A stretch of DNA of 64,000 nucleotides, from the NCBI RefSeq assembly GCF_005884405.1, contig NZ_VCAO01000001.1:366304-430303 (forward strand), given 5' to 3'. Position 1 is the first letter of the stretch. Each line of letters starts with the position of its first letter. A program made the translations under genes and the position numbers. Of the stretch, positions 9,344-18,950 are shown piece by piece. The DNA is from Qipengyuania marisflavi (GTDB lineage Bacteria > Pseudomonadota > Alphaproteobacteria > Sphingomonadales > Sphingomonadaceae). Below the pieces are notes generated by a model that saw nothing but the letters and a program-made list of their open reading frames with translations, was not told the origin of the DNA and did no database searches.

Positions 9344-10792
9344 ATGGCAAGCGATACCGGCACGGCCACGCGTGAGGTCGTCACCCGCTTCGCCCCCTCG
9401 CCCACCGGCTATCTGCACATTGGCGGCGCCCGCACGGCGCTGTTCAACTGGCTCTATGCCCGCCATCATGGCGGCCGGGTTTTGCTGCGGATCGAAGACA
9501 CTGACGCGAAGCGCAGCACCCAGGACGCGATCGACAAAATCATCGAAGGGCTTGACTGGCTCGGTCTCGATTTCGACGATCCGCCGTTGTTCCAGTCCGA
9601 CCATGCTTCGCGCCATGCCGAAGTCGCGATGAAACTGCTCGAGGCTGGCCACGCCTACAAATGCTTCGCAACCACCGAAGAACTGGAAGCCATGCGGGCC
9701 GAGCAGCGCGCGAACAAGCAACCGATGCGCTATGATGGGCGCTGGCGTGACCGCGACGCCGCCGACGCGCCCGAAGGCGCGCCGTTTGTGGTACGGCTCA
9801 AGACGCCCAATGACGGCGAAACCGCGATCGACGATGCGGTTCAGGGCCGCGTTACCGTGCGCAATGCCGAGATTGACGATTACGTCCTGCTGCGCGCCGA
9901 TGGCACGCCGACCTATATGCTGGCAGTTGTGGTCGATGATCACGATATGGGCGTCACGCATATTATCCGCGGCGACGATCATCTCAACAACGCCTTCCGC
10001 CAGCTACCCATCATCCGCGCGATGGAGACGATCGAAGGCGGCTGGCCCGACCCGGTCTATGCCCACGTCCCGCTGATCCACGGCAATGACGGCGCGAAAA
10101 TGTCGAAGCGCCACGGTGCCGTGGGTGTCGAAGGCTATCGCGACGAAGAGGGTGTGCTGCCCGAAGCACTGTTCAATTATCTGTTGCGTCTTGGCTGGGG
10201 CCATGGCGACCGCGAAGAGATCTCGCGTCACGAAGCCATCGCGCTGTTCGATCTGGACGGGGTCGGCAAAAGCCCCTCGCGCTTCGACATCAAGAAGCTT
10301 CAGAATCTCAATGGCCATTACATTCGCGAAGCCGATGACGCGCGGCTGGCGGAACTGGTCGGACAGACGCTTGGCGGCGATGTGGATCTGGCGCTTTTGG
10401 CGAAGGCTATGCCGGTCCTTAAAACCCGTGCGAAGACCACGCATGAACTTGTTGATGGATCACGGTTTCTGTTCGCGAAACGTCCGCTGGAATTGACCGA
10501 AAAGGCCGTAGCCCTGCTCGATGACGAGGGACGCGAGCGGCTAACCCGTGTTTCCAAGGCTTTGCATGCGCAAAATGACTGGACAATCGACGCGCTCGAA
10601 GCCACTACGAAGTCACTCGCCGAAGAGCTCGAACTGGGCCTCGGCAAGCTTGCGCAGCCAATGCGTGCAGCCTTGACGGGTACGACGACTTCGCCCGGAA
10701 TTTTCGACGTGCTGGTCCTGCTGGGGAAGGATGAGTCGCTCGCGCGTATCGACGCGCAGGCCTCCCCGGAAGGCACCGCTGGAACCAACTGA
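9344..10792 (+). CDS. gltX: Glutamate--tRNA ligase
   Basis: Charges tRNA-Glu (and in many alphaproteobacteria also tRNA-Gln for later amidation) with glutamate. 482 residues, class I synthetase. HIGH-type motif [13 protein letters not shown] with RFAPSPTG before it, catalytic Arg/Asp region [10 protein letters not shown], and the KMSKRHG motif are present, followed by an all-helical anticodon-binding domain. Alphaproteobacteria often carry two gltX copies; this one copy cannot be typed further here. ATG 9344 has the purine-rich GAAGCGAGAGA upstream; longer frames run into comEC on the other strand and are not supported. Confidence 0.95.
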   Translation: MASDTGTATREVVTRFAPSPTGYLHIGGARTALFNWLYARHHGGRVLLRIEDTDAKRSTQDAIDKIIEGLDWLGLDFDDPPLFQSDHASRHAEVAMKLLEAGHAYKCFATTEELEAMRAEQRANKQPMRYDGRWRDRDAADAPEGAPFVVRLKTPNDGETAIDDAVQGRVTVRNAEIDDYVLLRADGTPTYMLAVVVDDHDMGVTHIIRGDDHLNNAFRQLPIIRAMETIEGGWPDPVYAHVPLIHGNDGAKMSKRHGAVGVEGYRDEEGVLPEALFNYLLRLGWGHGDREEISRHEAIALFDLDGVGKSPSRFDIKKLQNLNGHYIREADDARLAELVGQTLGGDVDLALLAKAMPVLKTRAKTTHELVDGSRFLFAKRPLELTEKAVALLDDEGRERLTRVSKALHAQNDWTIDALEATTKSLAEELELGLGKLAQPMRAALTGTTTSPGIFDVLVLLGKDESLARIDAQASPEGTAGTN

Positions 10793-10803
10793 GGGAGACA
10801 CCC

Positions 10804-12090
10804 GTGTCCGACAACAAGGCAAAACTCGACATCAACGGCACTGTGCACGATTACCCGGTGCTCAAGGGCAGCGTTGGCCCCGATGTCGTCGATATTCGCA
10901 AGCTTTACGGCCAGACCGGCGCGTTTACCTTCGATCCGGGCTACAAATCGACCGCCAGCTGCGAAAGCGGCCTAACCTATATCGATGGCGAAGAAGGCGT
11001 TCTTTTGCACCGTGGCTATCCCATCGGTCAGCTGGCTGAAAATTCCAGCTTCATGGAAGTCAGCTATCTGTTGCTCAATGGGGAGCTTCCCCAACAGCAA
11101 GAGCTTGATGACTTCTCCTATACCATCACGCGCCACACGATGCTGCACGATCAGCTACGCCAGTTCTACCAGGGCTTCCGCCGTGATGCGCATCCAATGG
11201 CTATCATGTGCGGCGTGGTCGGCGCGCTGTCGGCATTCTATCACGACAGCACCGATATTTCCGATCCTGAGCATCGCAAGATCAGCAGCCACCGCCTGAT
11301 TGCTAAGATGCCGACGATTGCGGCGTGGGCTTACAAATATTCCGTGGGCCAGCCCTTCCTGCAACCGCAGAATGACCTCAGCTACACTGGCAATTTCCTG
11401 CGCATGACCTTTGGCGTGCCCGCCGAGGAATATGAGTTGCACCCGGCTGTTGAGCAGGCGATGGACCGGATTTTCATCCTCCACGCCGATCATGAACAGA
11501 ACGCTTCGACTTCGACCGTCCGGCTGGCCGGTTCGTCGGGTGCCAACCCGTTCGCTTGTGTCGCAGCGGGCATCGCCTGCCTGTGGGGCCCGGCGCATGG
11601 CGGCGCCAATGAAGCGGCGCTCAATATGCTGAAGGAAATCGGCACGCCCGACCGCATTCCGCATTATATCGAGCGTGCGAAGGACAAGAACGACCCGTTC
11701 CGCCTGATGGGCTTCGGCCACCGTGTCTATAAGAATTACGACCCGCGCGCTGCCGTGATGCAGAAGACTGTGCGTGAAGTGTTCGATGCGCTGAACGTCA
11801 AGGATCCGGTGTTTGAAACCGCGCTGGCGCTTGAGGAAATCGCCCTCAACGACGATTATTTCCGCGAGAAGAAGCTGTTCCCGAATGTCGATTTCTACTC
11901 GGGCATCATCCTTTCGGCAATTGGCTTCCCGACCACGATGTTCACTGCCCTGTTCGCGCTGGCCCGCACCGTGGGCTGGGTCGCGCAGTGGAACGAAATG
12001 ATTTCCGATCCAGGCCAGGTCATCGGCCGCCCGCGCCAGCTTTACACTGGCCCGACCGAGCGTGATTACCTGTCGATGGACAAGCGCTGA
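10804..12090 (+). CDS. gltA: Citrate synthase (type II)
   Basis: Condenses acetyl-CoA and oxaloacetate to citrate at the entry of the TCA cycle. 428 residues, the length of the hexameric Gram-negative type that is usually inhibited by NADH. Active-site histidine motifs [12 protein letters not shown] and [15 protein letters not shown] and the Asp in NVDFYSGI are present. The start is GTG at 10804, fixed by a strong ribosome-binding site (GAGGGAGA, 10791-10798) directly after the gltX stop, so gltX and gltA are likely cotranscribed. Confidence 0.97.
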   Translation: MSDNKAKLDINGTVHDYPVLKGSVGPDVVDIRKLYGQTGAFTFDPGYKSTASCESGLTYIDGEEGVLLHRGYPIGQLAENSSFMEVSYLLLNGELPQQQELDDFSYTITRHTMLHDQLRQFYQGFRRDAHPMAIMCGVVGALSAFYHDSTDISDPEHRKISSHRLIAKMPTIAAWAYKYSVGQPFLQPQNDLSYTGNFLRMTFGVPAEEYELHPAVEQAMDRIFILHADHEQNASTSTVRLAGSSGANPFACVAAGIACLWGPAHGGANEAALNMLKEIGTPDRIPHYIERAKDKNDPFRLMGFGHRVYKNYDPRAAVMQKTVREVFDALNVKDPVFETALALEEIALNDDYFREKKLFPNVDFYSGIILSAIGFPTTMFTALFALARTVGWVAQWNEMISDPGQVIGRPRQLYTGPTERDYLSMDKR

Positions 12091-12091
12091 T

Positions 12092-12286
12092 ATGAAGCTG
12101 CTGTTCCAGATCTTCGGCGTCATGCTCATGCTGTCGGGTGGACTATGGGCCTTGCAAGGTCTGGGTATCGTGATGTGGCCGGCAGAGAGCTTCATGCTCG
12201 CTGAACGGTCATGGGCGCTCTATGGCACGATCACATTCCTGATCGGCGCGGCGCTGTTCTGGTTTGGCAGCCGCCGCAAACGGTAA
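12092..12286 (+). CDS. Small two-helix membrane protein, unknown function
   Basis: 64 residues beginning MKLLFQIFGVMLMLSGGLWA and ending FWFGSRRKR. Two hydrophobic segments (about 4-24 and 44-58) separated by a short polar loop, then a basic C-terminus expected to be cytoplasmic. The ATG lies 1 nt after the gltA stop, so it is almost certainly translated from the gltA transcript. I do not recognise a named family. Its frame and composition fit a real small protein rather than chance. Confidence 0.7.
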   Translation: MKLLFQIFGVMLMLSGGLWALQGLGIVMWPAESFMLAERSWALYGTITFLIGAALFWFGSRRKR

Positions 12287-12293
12287 CGGGGGC

Positions 12294-13700
12294 CTAGCGC
12301 GGCGTGTCGCGCAGGTCCTCCGCCGCCGGCACTGACAGAGTGAAACGAGCGCCCTGCCCCAGCGCGCTTTCCACGGTCAATTCGCCATCCATCGCGCGGG
12401 CAATCCGCCGCGAAATATACAATCCCAGTCCCGAGCCGCCATCGCCGCTCCGACCAAGCCGCTCAAATTTCTCGAAGATGCGGCCCTGCTGGGCCTCGTC
12501 CAAGCCGTGGCCCTGATCGGCGACGGTAATCAAAGCGCGCGTGCCTATCCGGTCGAGCCGAATCCAGACCTGGCTTTCTTCTGGCGAATAGCGGATTGCA
12601 TTGCCGACCAGATTGAGCAGGATCTGCAAGACCCGGCGAAACTCCGCGATGGCCAGCTGGCTCTCCCCCTCGGGAGGCGGAACCAGAACGATCCCTTTTT
12701 CACGCGCCCGCACGCCCAGAATTCCGCAGGCGCGGCGGGCAACATCGGCCAGCTCGATCCGGTCAGGAGCCGTCGCGAATTCTTCGGATTCTACCACTTC
12801 AAGGTCTGAGAGATCATCGATCAACGCCAGCAAATGCTGACCCGCGGTTGCGATATCGGCAGCGTAATTGCTGTATTCTTCGGCCAAGGGGCCTGCCAGC
12901 TTGGTGCGGATTGTCTCGGCATTGGCGATGATGCGATTGATTGGCTGGCGAAGCACGGGCGTCAAATCACGCCCGAAACTGGGTGCTTCGGGTTCCTGTG
13001 CGCTGTTCTGCGCCGGATCGAAGCCCAGCGGCGTCTCAGCCGTCAGATACAGTACGAAACCGGCACTGCCCGGCTGCGGCTGGCCGAGCGGCTCCAGATG
13101 TGCAGTCCAGCTGCGCGCTGATCCCGGCACGGTCAGCGTGCTGCCATCAAGCAGCCGCCAGTGCATCGGCTGATGATGCAGATTGCCCGCCAATTCAACC
13201 AGATCGGTCCAGGGTTTGCCAATCGCACCCAGCGCCTGCTCCCGCAGTTCCGCAAGATCGGGAGCCTGGGTTTCCAGCGACAAAATGTTCTGCTTGGGAT
13301 CAAGCCGCGCACTGGCGTCCGCCAGATGGCGGTTGATTTCGACCCGGCGGCGCGCGGCCTCGATTTCGTTTTCGGGCGGAAGTTCTTCGGTCTGCCAGCT
13401 GACAATCGCCAGCTCGCAACCGTTTGTTTCTCCGTCCTCACCTCGAGTGGGGGTAATTTCCACCCATGCGGTGATGCGATTGTCGCCATCGGTTGCGACA
13501 AATTGCCGCGCCAGACGCAGGCCGTAGCGCCGCGCCTTTTCGACCAGTGCCAGCAGTTCGGGAATTGCGACAGTTTCGCCCAATGTGCCGCCGCAAGCCT
13601 GCTGGAGCGATGCCAGCGGCTCGTCCGCTGCGATCAGGCGGTCGCCCGCATCGACTGCACCGTAACCGAGATATTCTGTATCCACGCTCGTCATCGTCAT
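12294..13700 (-). CDS. Histidine kinase-like protein lacking the phosphoacceptor His
   Basis: 468-residue soluble protein with two PAS-like regions (about 15-110 and 150-225), a HisKA-like helical pair (240-305) and an HATPase domain (315-460). The ATP-binding boxes look intact: N box LLNLVGNAIRYSP (361-373), G1 DQGHGL (395-400), F box IFEKFERLG (408-416), G2 GGSGLGL (421-427). In the HisKA H-box, where SHELRTP is expected, the sequence is LTPVLRQP (246-253), putting Pro248 at the phosphorylated histidine. It may therefore bind ATP without accepting phosphate in the usual way. No transmembrane segment. ATGA overlap with the upstream DUF2336 gene. A response regulator is not adjacent. Confidence 0.8.
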   Translation of the reverse strand: MTMTSVDTEYLGYGAVDAGDRLIAADEPLASLQQACGGTLGETVAIPELLALVEKARRYGLRLARQFVATDGDNRITAWVEITPTRGEDGETNGCELAIVSWQTEELPPENEIEAARRRVEINRHLADASARLDPKQNILSLETQAPDLAELREQALGAIGKPWTDLVELAGNLHHQPMHWRLLDGSTLTVPGSARSWTAHLEPLGQPQPGSAGFVLYLTAETPLGFDPAQNSAQEPEAPSFGRDLTPVLRQPINRIIANAETIRTKLAGPLAEEYSNYAADIATAGQHLLALIDDLSDLEVVESEEFATAPDRIELADVARRACGILGVRAREKGIVLVPPPEGESQLAIAEFRRVLQILLNLVGNAIRYSPEESQVWIRLDRIGTRALITVADQGHGLDEAQQGRIFEKFERLGRSGDGGSGLGLYISRRIARAMDGELTVESALGQGARFTLSVPAAEDLRDTPR

Positions 13701-14659
13701 CCGATCCCCAGCATTCCGCCCTCGGTGAGCAATTGCTGCGCCTCTGACGGGGTGACCGCCAGCACCGACTGAGGTGGCGCGGCATCAGGGTGGATGCGCA
13801 TGATCACGTCTTCGAGTTCCACTCCGTCCAGACCTGCTGCGCGCAGCCCCAGCGCGAGCCTGACCAGCTGTCGCTTGTTGCTCGAAAGTATTGCCATTTC
13901 CCGCGATTGGCCCGAACGCGCCGCCAACGATGTAAAGAAAATCGCGGCGCCGGCCTTGTCCAAGACAAGCGCTTCAGTCGCGTCGTCGCCAAGCCCAGCA
14001 ACAAGCCGGGCGAACAGGGCAATGCGCCCGCCGCTTTCATCAAAACCATCGCGCAATTTGGCCTCGGCGCGGATCATCGCATCCGACTGGTTCGGCCCGT
14101 TGTAATTACGCCAGCCTAGCAGGGTCTGGTGGAATAAATCGCCCGGCAATTCTGCCAGCGGCAGCTCCATGCGCTGCTGTGTCTGGGCAAACCGAGCCTG
14201 TGCGGCCAGCGCCGCCATCGCTGCGCTGGAAATTGCGCTGTCTTCCGCTGCAATCAATTGCTGAATGAGCGGCGACAGCACAGGATCAAGCCCGTATTGC
14301 GCCTCCATCCGGCTGGCGAATTGCCATTCCAGCGCCAGCGCATGGCAATGCGCCAACAGCGCCGGGCTGGCCTGTAAATGCTCTGCCAATGCCTCCCCAT
14401 GCCGTTCAGCAAAGGCTTCGCGGCCGGACTGCCCCGCCGCCTGCGCCTGAGCGCGCAGAACCTGCCACGCCAGATCGTGCAGCATCCCGCGCACCCGCGC
14501 GACGATTTCGTCGCTAAACAGCGAGTGATCGGGGGTGGATAGCAAATGGCCTAGAATCGGCCCTATCTTGCCCAGCACCAGATCGCCGCGCGACAATGCA
14601 TCGCGCAGGGACGCTTCCGCTGATTGATCAGCGTGCGGCATAGGGTGCGGCATAGTCAT
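13697..14659 (-). CDS. DUF2336-like protein
   Basis: 320-residue, mainly alpha-helical, soluble protein that I assign to the DUF2336 family by its composition and C-terminal region (LSSNKRQLVRLALGLRAAGL then VIMRIHPDAAPP). No catalytic motif is visible. DUF2336 proteins of alphaproteobacteria have no settled biochemical role. Its stop overlaps the start of the kinase-like gene (ATGA), which suggests a stoichiometric partner of that protein. The first ATG at 14659 is used; MPHPMPHADQ further in would also be acceptable. Confidence 0.65.
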   Translation of the reverse strand: MTMPHPMPHADQSAEASLRDALSRGDLVLGKIGPILGHLLSTPDHSLFSDEIVARVRGMLHDLAWQVLRAQAQAAGQSGREAFAERHGEALAEHLQASPALLAHCHALALEWQFASRMEAQYGLDPVLSPLIQQLIAAEDSAISSAAMAALAAQARFAQTQQRMELPLAELPGDLFHQTLLGWRNYNGPNQSDAMIRAEAKLRDGFDESGGRIALFARLVAGLGDDATEALVLDKAGAAIFFTSLAARSGQSREMAILSSNKRQLVRLALGLRAAGLDGVELEDVIMRIHPDAAPPQSVLAVTPSEAQQLLTEGGMLGIG

Positions 14660-14693
14660 GCGTTGCGCGTAGCATCACGTGGTTAATTCGCCG

Positions 14694-15872
14694 TTATTCT
14701 GAGGCCGGAGGAGCGAAGAAAAGCGAGATCAGGACGGCCAGCGCCAGCACTGCCGCAACGGGCTGTACCAGTCCGAAAAAGGCCGCTGGCGCAAGCATGA
14801 TCGCCAGCGTCACCCGGTCGGCATAGGTCCGCCGCCACCGTGCACGCGCCCAGCGCCTGCCCAGATGTAGCAAGCCGAACAGCACCGCAGGCACAAACAA
14901 ACGCAGCCATCCTTCCGCCTCTGGCGAGGCCAGCGCGATCAGGATCACCAGAATGGGGTCAAGAAGGCCATCGACCACTCGTGCCAGCATCGTGCGCTGA
15001 CCATCGGCCTTGCCGCCTTGCCCGATCCTCTCGATAACCTCGCCCATACTTGCGAAGATCGTCCCAAGCGCGGCAAAGCCCAGCCCGATGGCCGGCATTT
15101 CAAGTATCGCCAGGCCGAGCGCCACAATCCCCGCCACAGCCGCCCCGATCCACGGCACGCGCGCAGACGGCTTGCCCAGAACATCATGTGCGATGCGTGC
15201 TCCCATCCGTTCAGACACGGCGAGGCCCGGAGCGGTAAAGGGTGCCAGTTCGGAATGGCTACGGATCCAGCGCGCCTCACGTTCCTCCAACTGCGCCTGC
15301 GTCGCGTTAAGGTGCCAGGCACCCTCGTCGAGCAGACTGTGGTCCAGAACCACAGGACGCACGCCAGATTGCAGCGCAATCCGCAGCAGTGCGGAGGGAA
15401 TATCGCTATCCGGCGGCAATTCGGCGAGCCGCTCCACCGCAGCGCCGCGAACAAACAGCACTCCTGCCCACGCCAGATCAGCGTCGATCCGCTCATAGCC
15501 CAGCGGCACAGCTGCATCTGCGTGAAAGGCCAGAACTGCGGGCTTTCCGGCATGGCGCAGCACCACTGCTTCATCCGGCAAAAGTCCCGGCGCGATAACC
15601 ATCAGATCATCTGCAGCGGTCACCAGCCCGGCCAGTGCCAGCGGATCACGCAGCGCCACGAATTTCGCGCCCGCATTTTCGGACCGGTGCTGAAGTTCGA
15701 TCACTTCGCGTCCCACCGTGCTCGCCAGACAGGCAATGGTCTTGCATCCAGTTGCCAGCGCCAGATCAAGCTGGCGTTCGACAATGCGCGCACCGCCGAA
15801 ACGCATGTATGCCGGTCGCAGAGCACCCGCATTTTCACCAGTGTCATGGGTAGAGATCAGGGCAATGCGCAA
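14694..15872 (-). CDS. Membrane protein with nucleotidyltransferase-like N-terminus and degenerate CDP-alcohol transferase-like C-terminus
   Basis: 392 residues. Residues 1-205 resemble a nucleotidyltransferase fold: GGARIVERQLDLALATGCK, DDLMVIAPGLLPDE and a terminal LEEREARW segment. Residues 210-390 contain about five hydrophobic helices. The order matches bifunctional inositol-phosphate cytidylyltransferase / CDP-alcohol phosphotransferases, but the diagnostic D-x2-DG-x2-AR is replaced by SMGEVIERIG (275-284); only the later D301-x3-D305 pair remains. The usual LAGGxGxR nucleotide loop is also absent. So enzyme activity is doubtful. The family relation is my inference from layout; a distant unrelated membrane protein is possible. 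Same strand as the kinase-like and HPt-like genes. Confidence 0.6.
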   Translation of the reverse strand: MRIALISTHDTGENAGALRPAYMRFGGARIVERQLDLALATGCKTIACLASTVGREVIELQHRSENAGAKFVALRDPLALAGLVTAADDLMVIAPGLLPDEAVVLRHAGKPAVLAFHADAAVPLGYERIDADLAWAGVLFVRGAAVERLAELPPDSDIPSALLRIALQSGVRPVVLDHSLLDEGAWHLNATQAQLEEREARWIRSHSELAPFTAPGLAVSERMGARIAHDVLGKPSARVPWIGAAVAGIVALGLAILEMPAIGLGFAALGTIFASMGEVIERIGQGGKADGQRTMLARVVDGLLDPILVILIALASPEAEGWLRLFVPAVLFGLLHLGRRWARARWRRTYADRVTLAIMLAPAAFFGLVQPVAAVLALAVLISLFFAPPASE

Positions 15873-15946
15873 GCAGCTATCCGAATGGCCTTCAGGGTTC
15901 GGCTGCTTCTAGGGAGAGGAACGCCAGGGTGCAAAGCCCCATCGTG

Positions 15947-16258
15947 TCAGATGGCCGGGTTCGCCTCGAATTCAGCAAGAAAATTTCGCAGTTTGGTGAC
16001 AATTGTCGGCTCACCCGGAGCGGATTTTTCGGCGGTGCGGGCCAGATCAAGCAGTTCGCTGGCATGAAAACTGGCGGCCAGATCGCGCAATCTGGTGGCC
16101 GCGGCGTGCCAATTGCCATCGCATCGCGCGCGGCCAAGCAGATCGATAAGCTGCGTCGCACTGTCCAGAAAAGCGCCTTTCAGCTCGCGGCGCAGGTCAG
16201 CATCCTCGCCTGCAGCGGCAGCCAGAGAAGCGTCAAAATGGGTGAATTCATACTCCAT
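15947..16258 (-). CDS. HPt-like protein lacking the phosphotransfer His
   Basis: 103 residues, predicted helical bundle, resembling a histidine phosphotransfer domain: FLDSATQLIDLL, then WHAAATRLRDLAASFHASEL, then LLDLARTAEK. In active HPt proteins the third helix reads AHxLKGSA. Here the aligned stretch is ATRLRDLA with Thr55 at the histidine position and Asp59 at the glycine. His51 is four residues earlier and does not fit the motif. It is the first gene of the minus-strand cluster that ends with the kinase-like protein, and is divergent from the coiled-coil gene with 72 bp between. Confidence 0.65.
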   Translation of the reverse strand: MEYEFTHFDASLAAAAGEDADLRRELKGAFLDSATQLIDLLGRARCDGNWHAAATRLRDLAASFHASELLDLARTAEKSAPGEPTIVTKLRNFLAEFEANPAI

Positions 16259-16330
16259 CGCGCCCCTTGCCTAGGGCGAATGGAGTTAATTAGGCTTTAA
16301 GCATACGCCGAAAGTGATACCATCGGTATT

Positions 16331-18949
16331 ATGACCGAGCGAAAGCATATCCGCGCCGTTGAAGGCGAAGAGACCGAGCGCAGCGCGCTGCTGACACCCG
16401 CCGAAGCCACGGTGGAGGTCGAGCGAACCGAAGAGTTCGAGCACACAGAATGGTTCGAAGAACCTGAGCCACGCCGTTCGATCAGCTGGCTTGTCCCAGC
16501 CCTTTCGGTGGCCGCAATCGCCGGTTGGACAGGATTTTTCGCTTGGGTCCACCACGCTCAGATGCTCGCCGGAGCGAGTGCAGAAGTGTGGGGCGGTTGG
16601 ATTACATCATGGGCGATCCCGGTACTGCTGGCGGTGTCCTTGTGGATGCTAGCGATGCGCAATTCCGCGCGCGAGGCCGCACGGTTTGGTGCGGTTGCGC
16701 AAAGCCTTTCCGCAGAATCGGCGCTGCTTGAAGACCGGCTGGTTACAGTCAACCGCGAGCTGAGCCTCGCCCGCGAGTTCCTCGCCACCCAATCGCGCGA
16801 ACTGGAATTTCTGGGGCGCAGCGCTGGCGAACGACTTTCGGAACACGCTGACCGCCTGCAATCGCTTGTCATTGGCAATGGCGAACAGGTCGAAGCCATC
16901 GCAGGTGTGAGTGTTACTGCACTGGAAAACATGGATAGATTGCGGGATAATCTCCCCGTTATCGCCAATTCGGCGCGTGATGTTTCCAACCAGATCGGCA
17001 GTGCCGGACGCACTTCGCAGGATCAACTGGGCCAGCTGATATCGGGGTTTGAACGGCTCAACGAATTCGGTGCCGCCAGCGAGCGGCAGGTGGCGTCGCT
17101 GCGTAAGCGGGTCGAAGAAGCACTCAACGCCTTTGAGGCGCAGGCCGACCAGCTTGCACTGATAGCTGACCAGCGGTTTGCAACCCTGCGCGAAGACAGC
17201 GACGAATTCCGCGGCGAACTGGATAGCCGCGAGGTAGAGGCTCTCGCCGCAATTCGTGGCCGCGCCGAAACGCTGCGCGCTGAGCTTGCGGAAACCCATG
17301 CCGCCGAAGCGGAGCAGCAGGAAGCCGCGCTGGCCGCGCTGCAAGCGCGAATTACCGCGCTTGACGAGGAATCGACCGAAGTCGCCGGCAGCATCCGCAA
17401 AGGTCAGGAGGTCGGTCTGGCCGCCTACAGCCAGCAGATCGACGCCTTGCAGCAGCGGCTGCGCGAAGTGGTGAGCGAGTTAATGCAGATTGACGCTCAG
17501 GCGCTCGATTCGTCTAATGAGAAATTGCGCACCTTGTTTGCCGAGGCCGAACGTGCCGAAGCCAGTATTGCCGAACGCCAGGCAAGTTTTGACGTCGATA
17601 TGGCAGAGCGTCGCACCGCCTTTGACGCCGCAGAACAGGATGCTGCACAGCGCCTCGCTGCGCGACTGGCAGACCTCGACGCCACGATTGCAGACCGCCG
17701 TGAGGATCAGCTGGCCCAGATGACGGCGCTGGCCGAGGAGGGCGAAGCAGTCGGTAACCGGATCGCGTCGCTGGGCCAGCAATTCGCGACCGTGGCGGAG
17801 CAAGGACGCGAAGCACGCGATGTCCTGTCCGGCGGGATCGACGCCTTGAGTGCCAGGCTGACCGACAGCCGCGAAGCGCTTGACGGGACCGACATGGCAG
17901 TAGCAGCGCTGACCGACGCCAGCGTGCGCCTGCTCGAACTGATCCAGGCAAGTGCGAAGCAAACCCGCGAAGATTTGCCCAAAGCACTGGATGAGTCCGA
18001 GACCCGCCTTGCTGCGATCGAGGACAGGGCGCGTGATATCAAACAATTGGTCGATCAGGCTCATGCCTCGGGCGAAGCTCTCACCGCTGAACTACACGCT
18101 GTCGATCTCAGCCGCACGCAAGCGAACGATGGGATCGAAGCATTCCAGGCCCGCTTCGGCCAGACCGCAGCCGAGCAGCAGGAGGCGATTGCAGCCTTGC
18201 GCACAGGTGTCGCCGCGCTCGCCGATGAAAGCGCCAGCGTTTCGGAACGCACGCAAGGCGAACTGCGCGATGCCATCACGGCACTGGAAACAAGCGCCCG
18301 CAGCGCGCTGGCCGCTATCGAGGACGATCAGGCACAGCGCATCGCCGGGATTGCCGAAAAGGTCGGGCAGCAAAGCGCCGACGCCATCGACCGGGCACTG
18401 GGTGAACGCACAGAAGAAACGCTGGCCAAACTCGACGAAGCCACCGAGCGGTCAACGCAGGCAGCCCGCGACACTGCAATCCAGCTGCGCGACCAGCTTG
18501 CCAAGGTGAATGAACTGGCAGGCAATCTGGAAGCACGGGTTTCGCAAACGCGCGAACGCGCCGAGGAGCAGGTTGATAATGACTTCTCGCGACGCGTTGC
18601 GCTGATCACCGAGAGCCTGAATTCCAACGCCATCGATATTGCCAAGGCGCTTTCAACCGAAGTGACTGACACCGCCTGGGCAGGTTATCTGCGCGGCGAT
18701 CGGGGTATATTTACCCGCCGCGCCGTCGATCTGGTCGACAATACGCAAGCGCGCGAGATTGCCGAGCTTTACGATGCCGATGCGGATTTCCGCAGCCATG
18801 TAAGTCGGTACATTCATGATTTCGAGGCCATGCTGCGCACGATGCTGTCCACCCGTGACGGCCATGCAGTGAGCGTCACCTTGCTGAGCAGCGATATGGG
18901 TAAGCTCTACGTCCTGCTCGCGCAGGCTCTTGAGCGGCTGCGCCAATAA
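16331..18949 (+). CDS. Large coiled-coil inner-membrane protein, TipN-like architecture
   Basis: 872 residues. An acidic cytoplasmic N-terminus (1-50), two transmembrane helices (about 52-73 and 90-109), a very long Ala/Glu/Gln/Arg-rich coiled coil (about 110-760), and a more compact C-terminal segment (about 765-872, with GYLRGDRGIFTRRAVDLVD and LLSSDMGKLYVLLAQAL). Caulobacter TipN, the new-pole marker, has a similar size, two N-terminal membrane helices and a long coiled coil; I cannot show homology. The topology would put the coiled coil in the cytoplasm. No enzymatic motif. The 72-bp divergent promoter region is shared with the HPt-like gene. The stop lies 1 nt from the convergent DUF1467 gene. 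Confidence 0.75.
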   Translation: MTERKHIRAVEGEETERSALLTPAEATVEVERTEEFEHTEWFEEPEPRRSISWLVPALSVAAIAGWTGFFAWVHHAQMLAGASAEVWGGWITSWAIPVLLAVSLWMLAMRNSAREAARFGAVAQSLSAESALLEDRLVTVNRELSLAREFLATQSRELEFLGRSAGERLSEHADRLQSLVIGNGEQVEAIAGVSVTALENMDRLRDNLPVIANSARDVSNQIGSAGRTSQDQLGQLISGFERLNEFGAASERQVASLRKRVEEALNAFEAQADQLALIADQRFATLREDSDEFRGELDSREVEALAAIRGRAETLRAELAETHAAEAEQQEAALAALQARITALDEESTEVAGSIRKGQEVGLAAYSQQIDALQQRLREVVSELMQIDAQALDSSNEKLRTLFAEAERAEASIAERQASFDVDMAERRTAFDAAEQDAAQRLAARLADLDATIADRREDQLAQMTALAEEGEAVGNRIASLGQQFATVAEQGREARDVLSGGIDALSARLTDSREALDGTDMAVAALTDASVRLLELIQASAKQTREDLPKALDESETRLAAIEDRARDIKQLVDQAHASGEALTAELHAVDLSRTQANDGIEAFQARFGQTAAEQQEAIAALRTGVAALADESASVSERTQGELRDAITALETSARSALAAIEDDQAQRIAGIAEKVGQQSADAIDRALGERTEETLAKLDEATERSTQAARDTAIQLRDQLAKVNELAGNLEARVSQTRERAEEQVDNDFSRRVALITESLNSNAIDIAKALSTEVTDTAWAGYLRGDRGIFTRRAVDLVDNTQAREIAELYDADADFRSHVSRYIHDFEAMLRTMLSTRDGHAVSVTLLSSDMGKLYVLLAQALERLRQ

Positions 18950-18950
18950 A

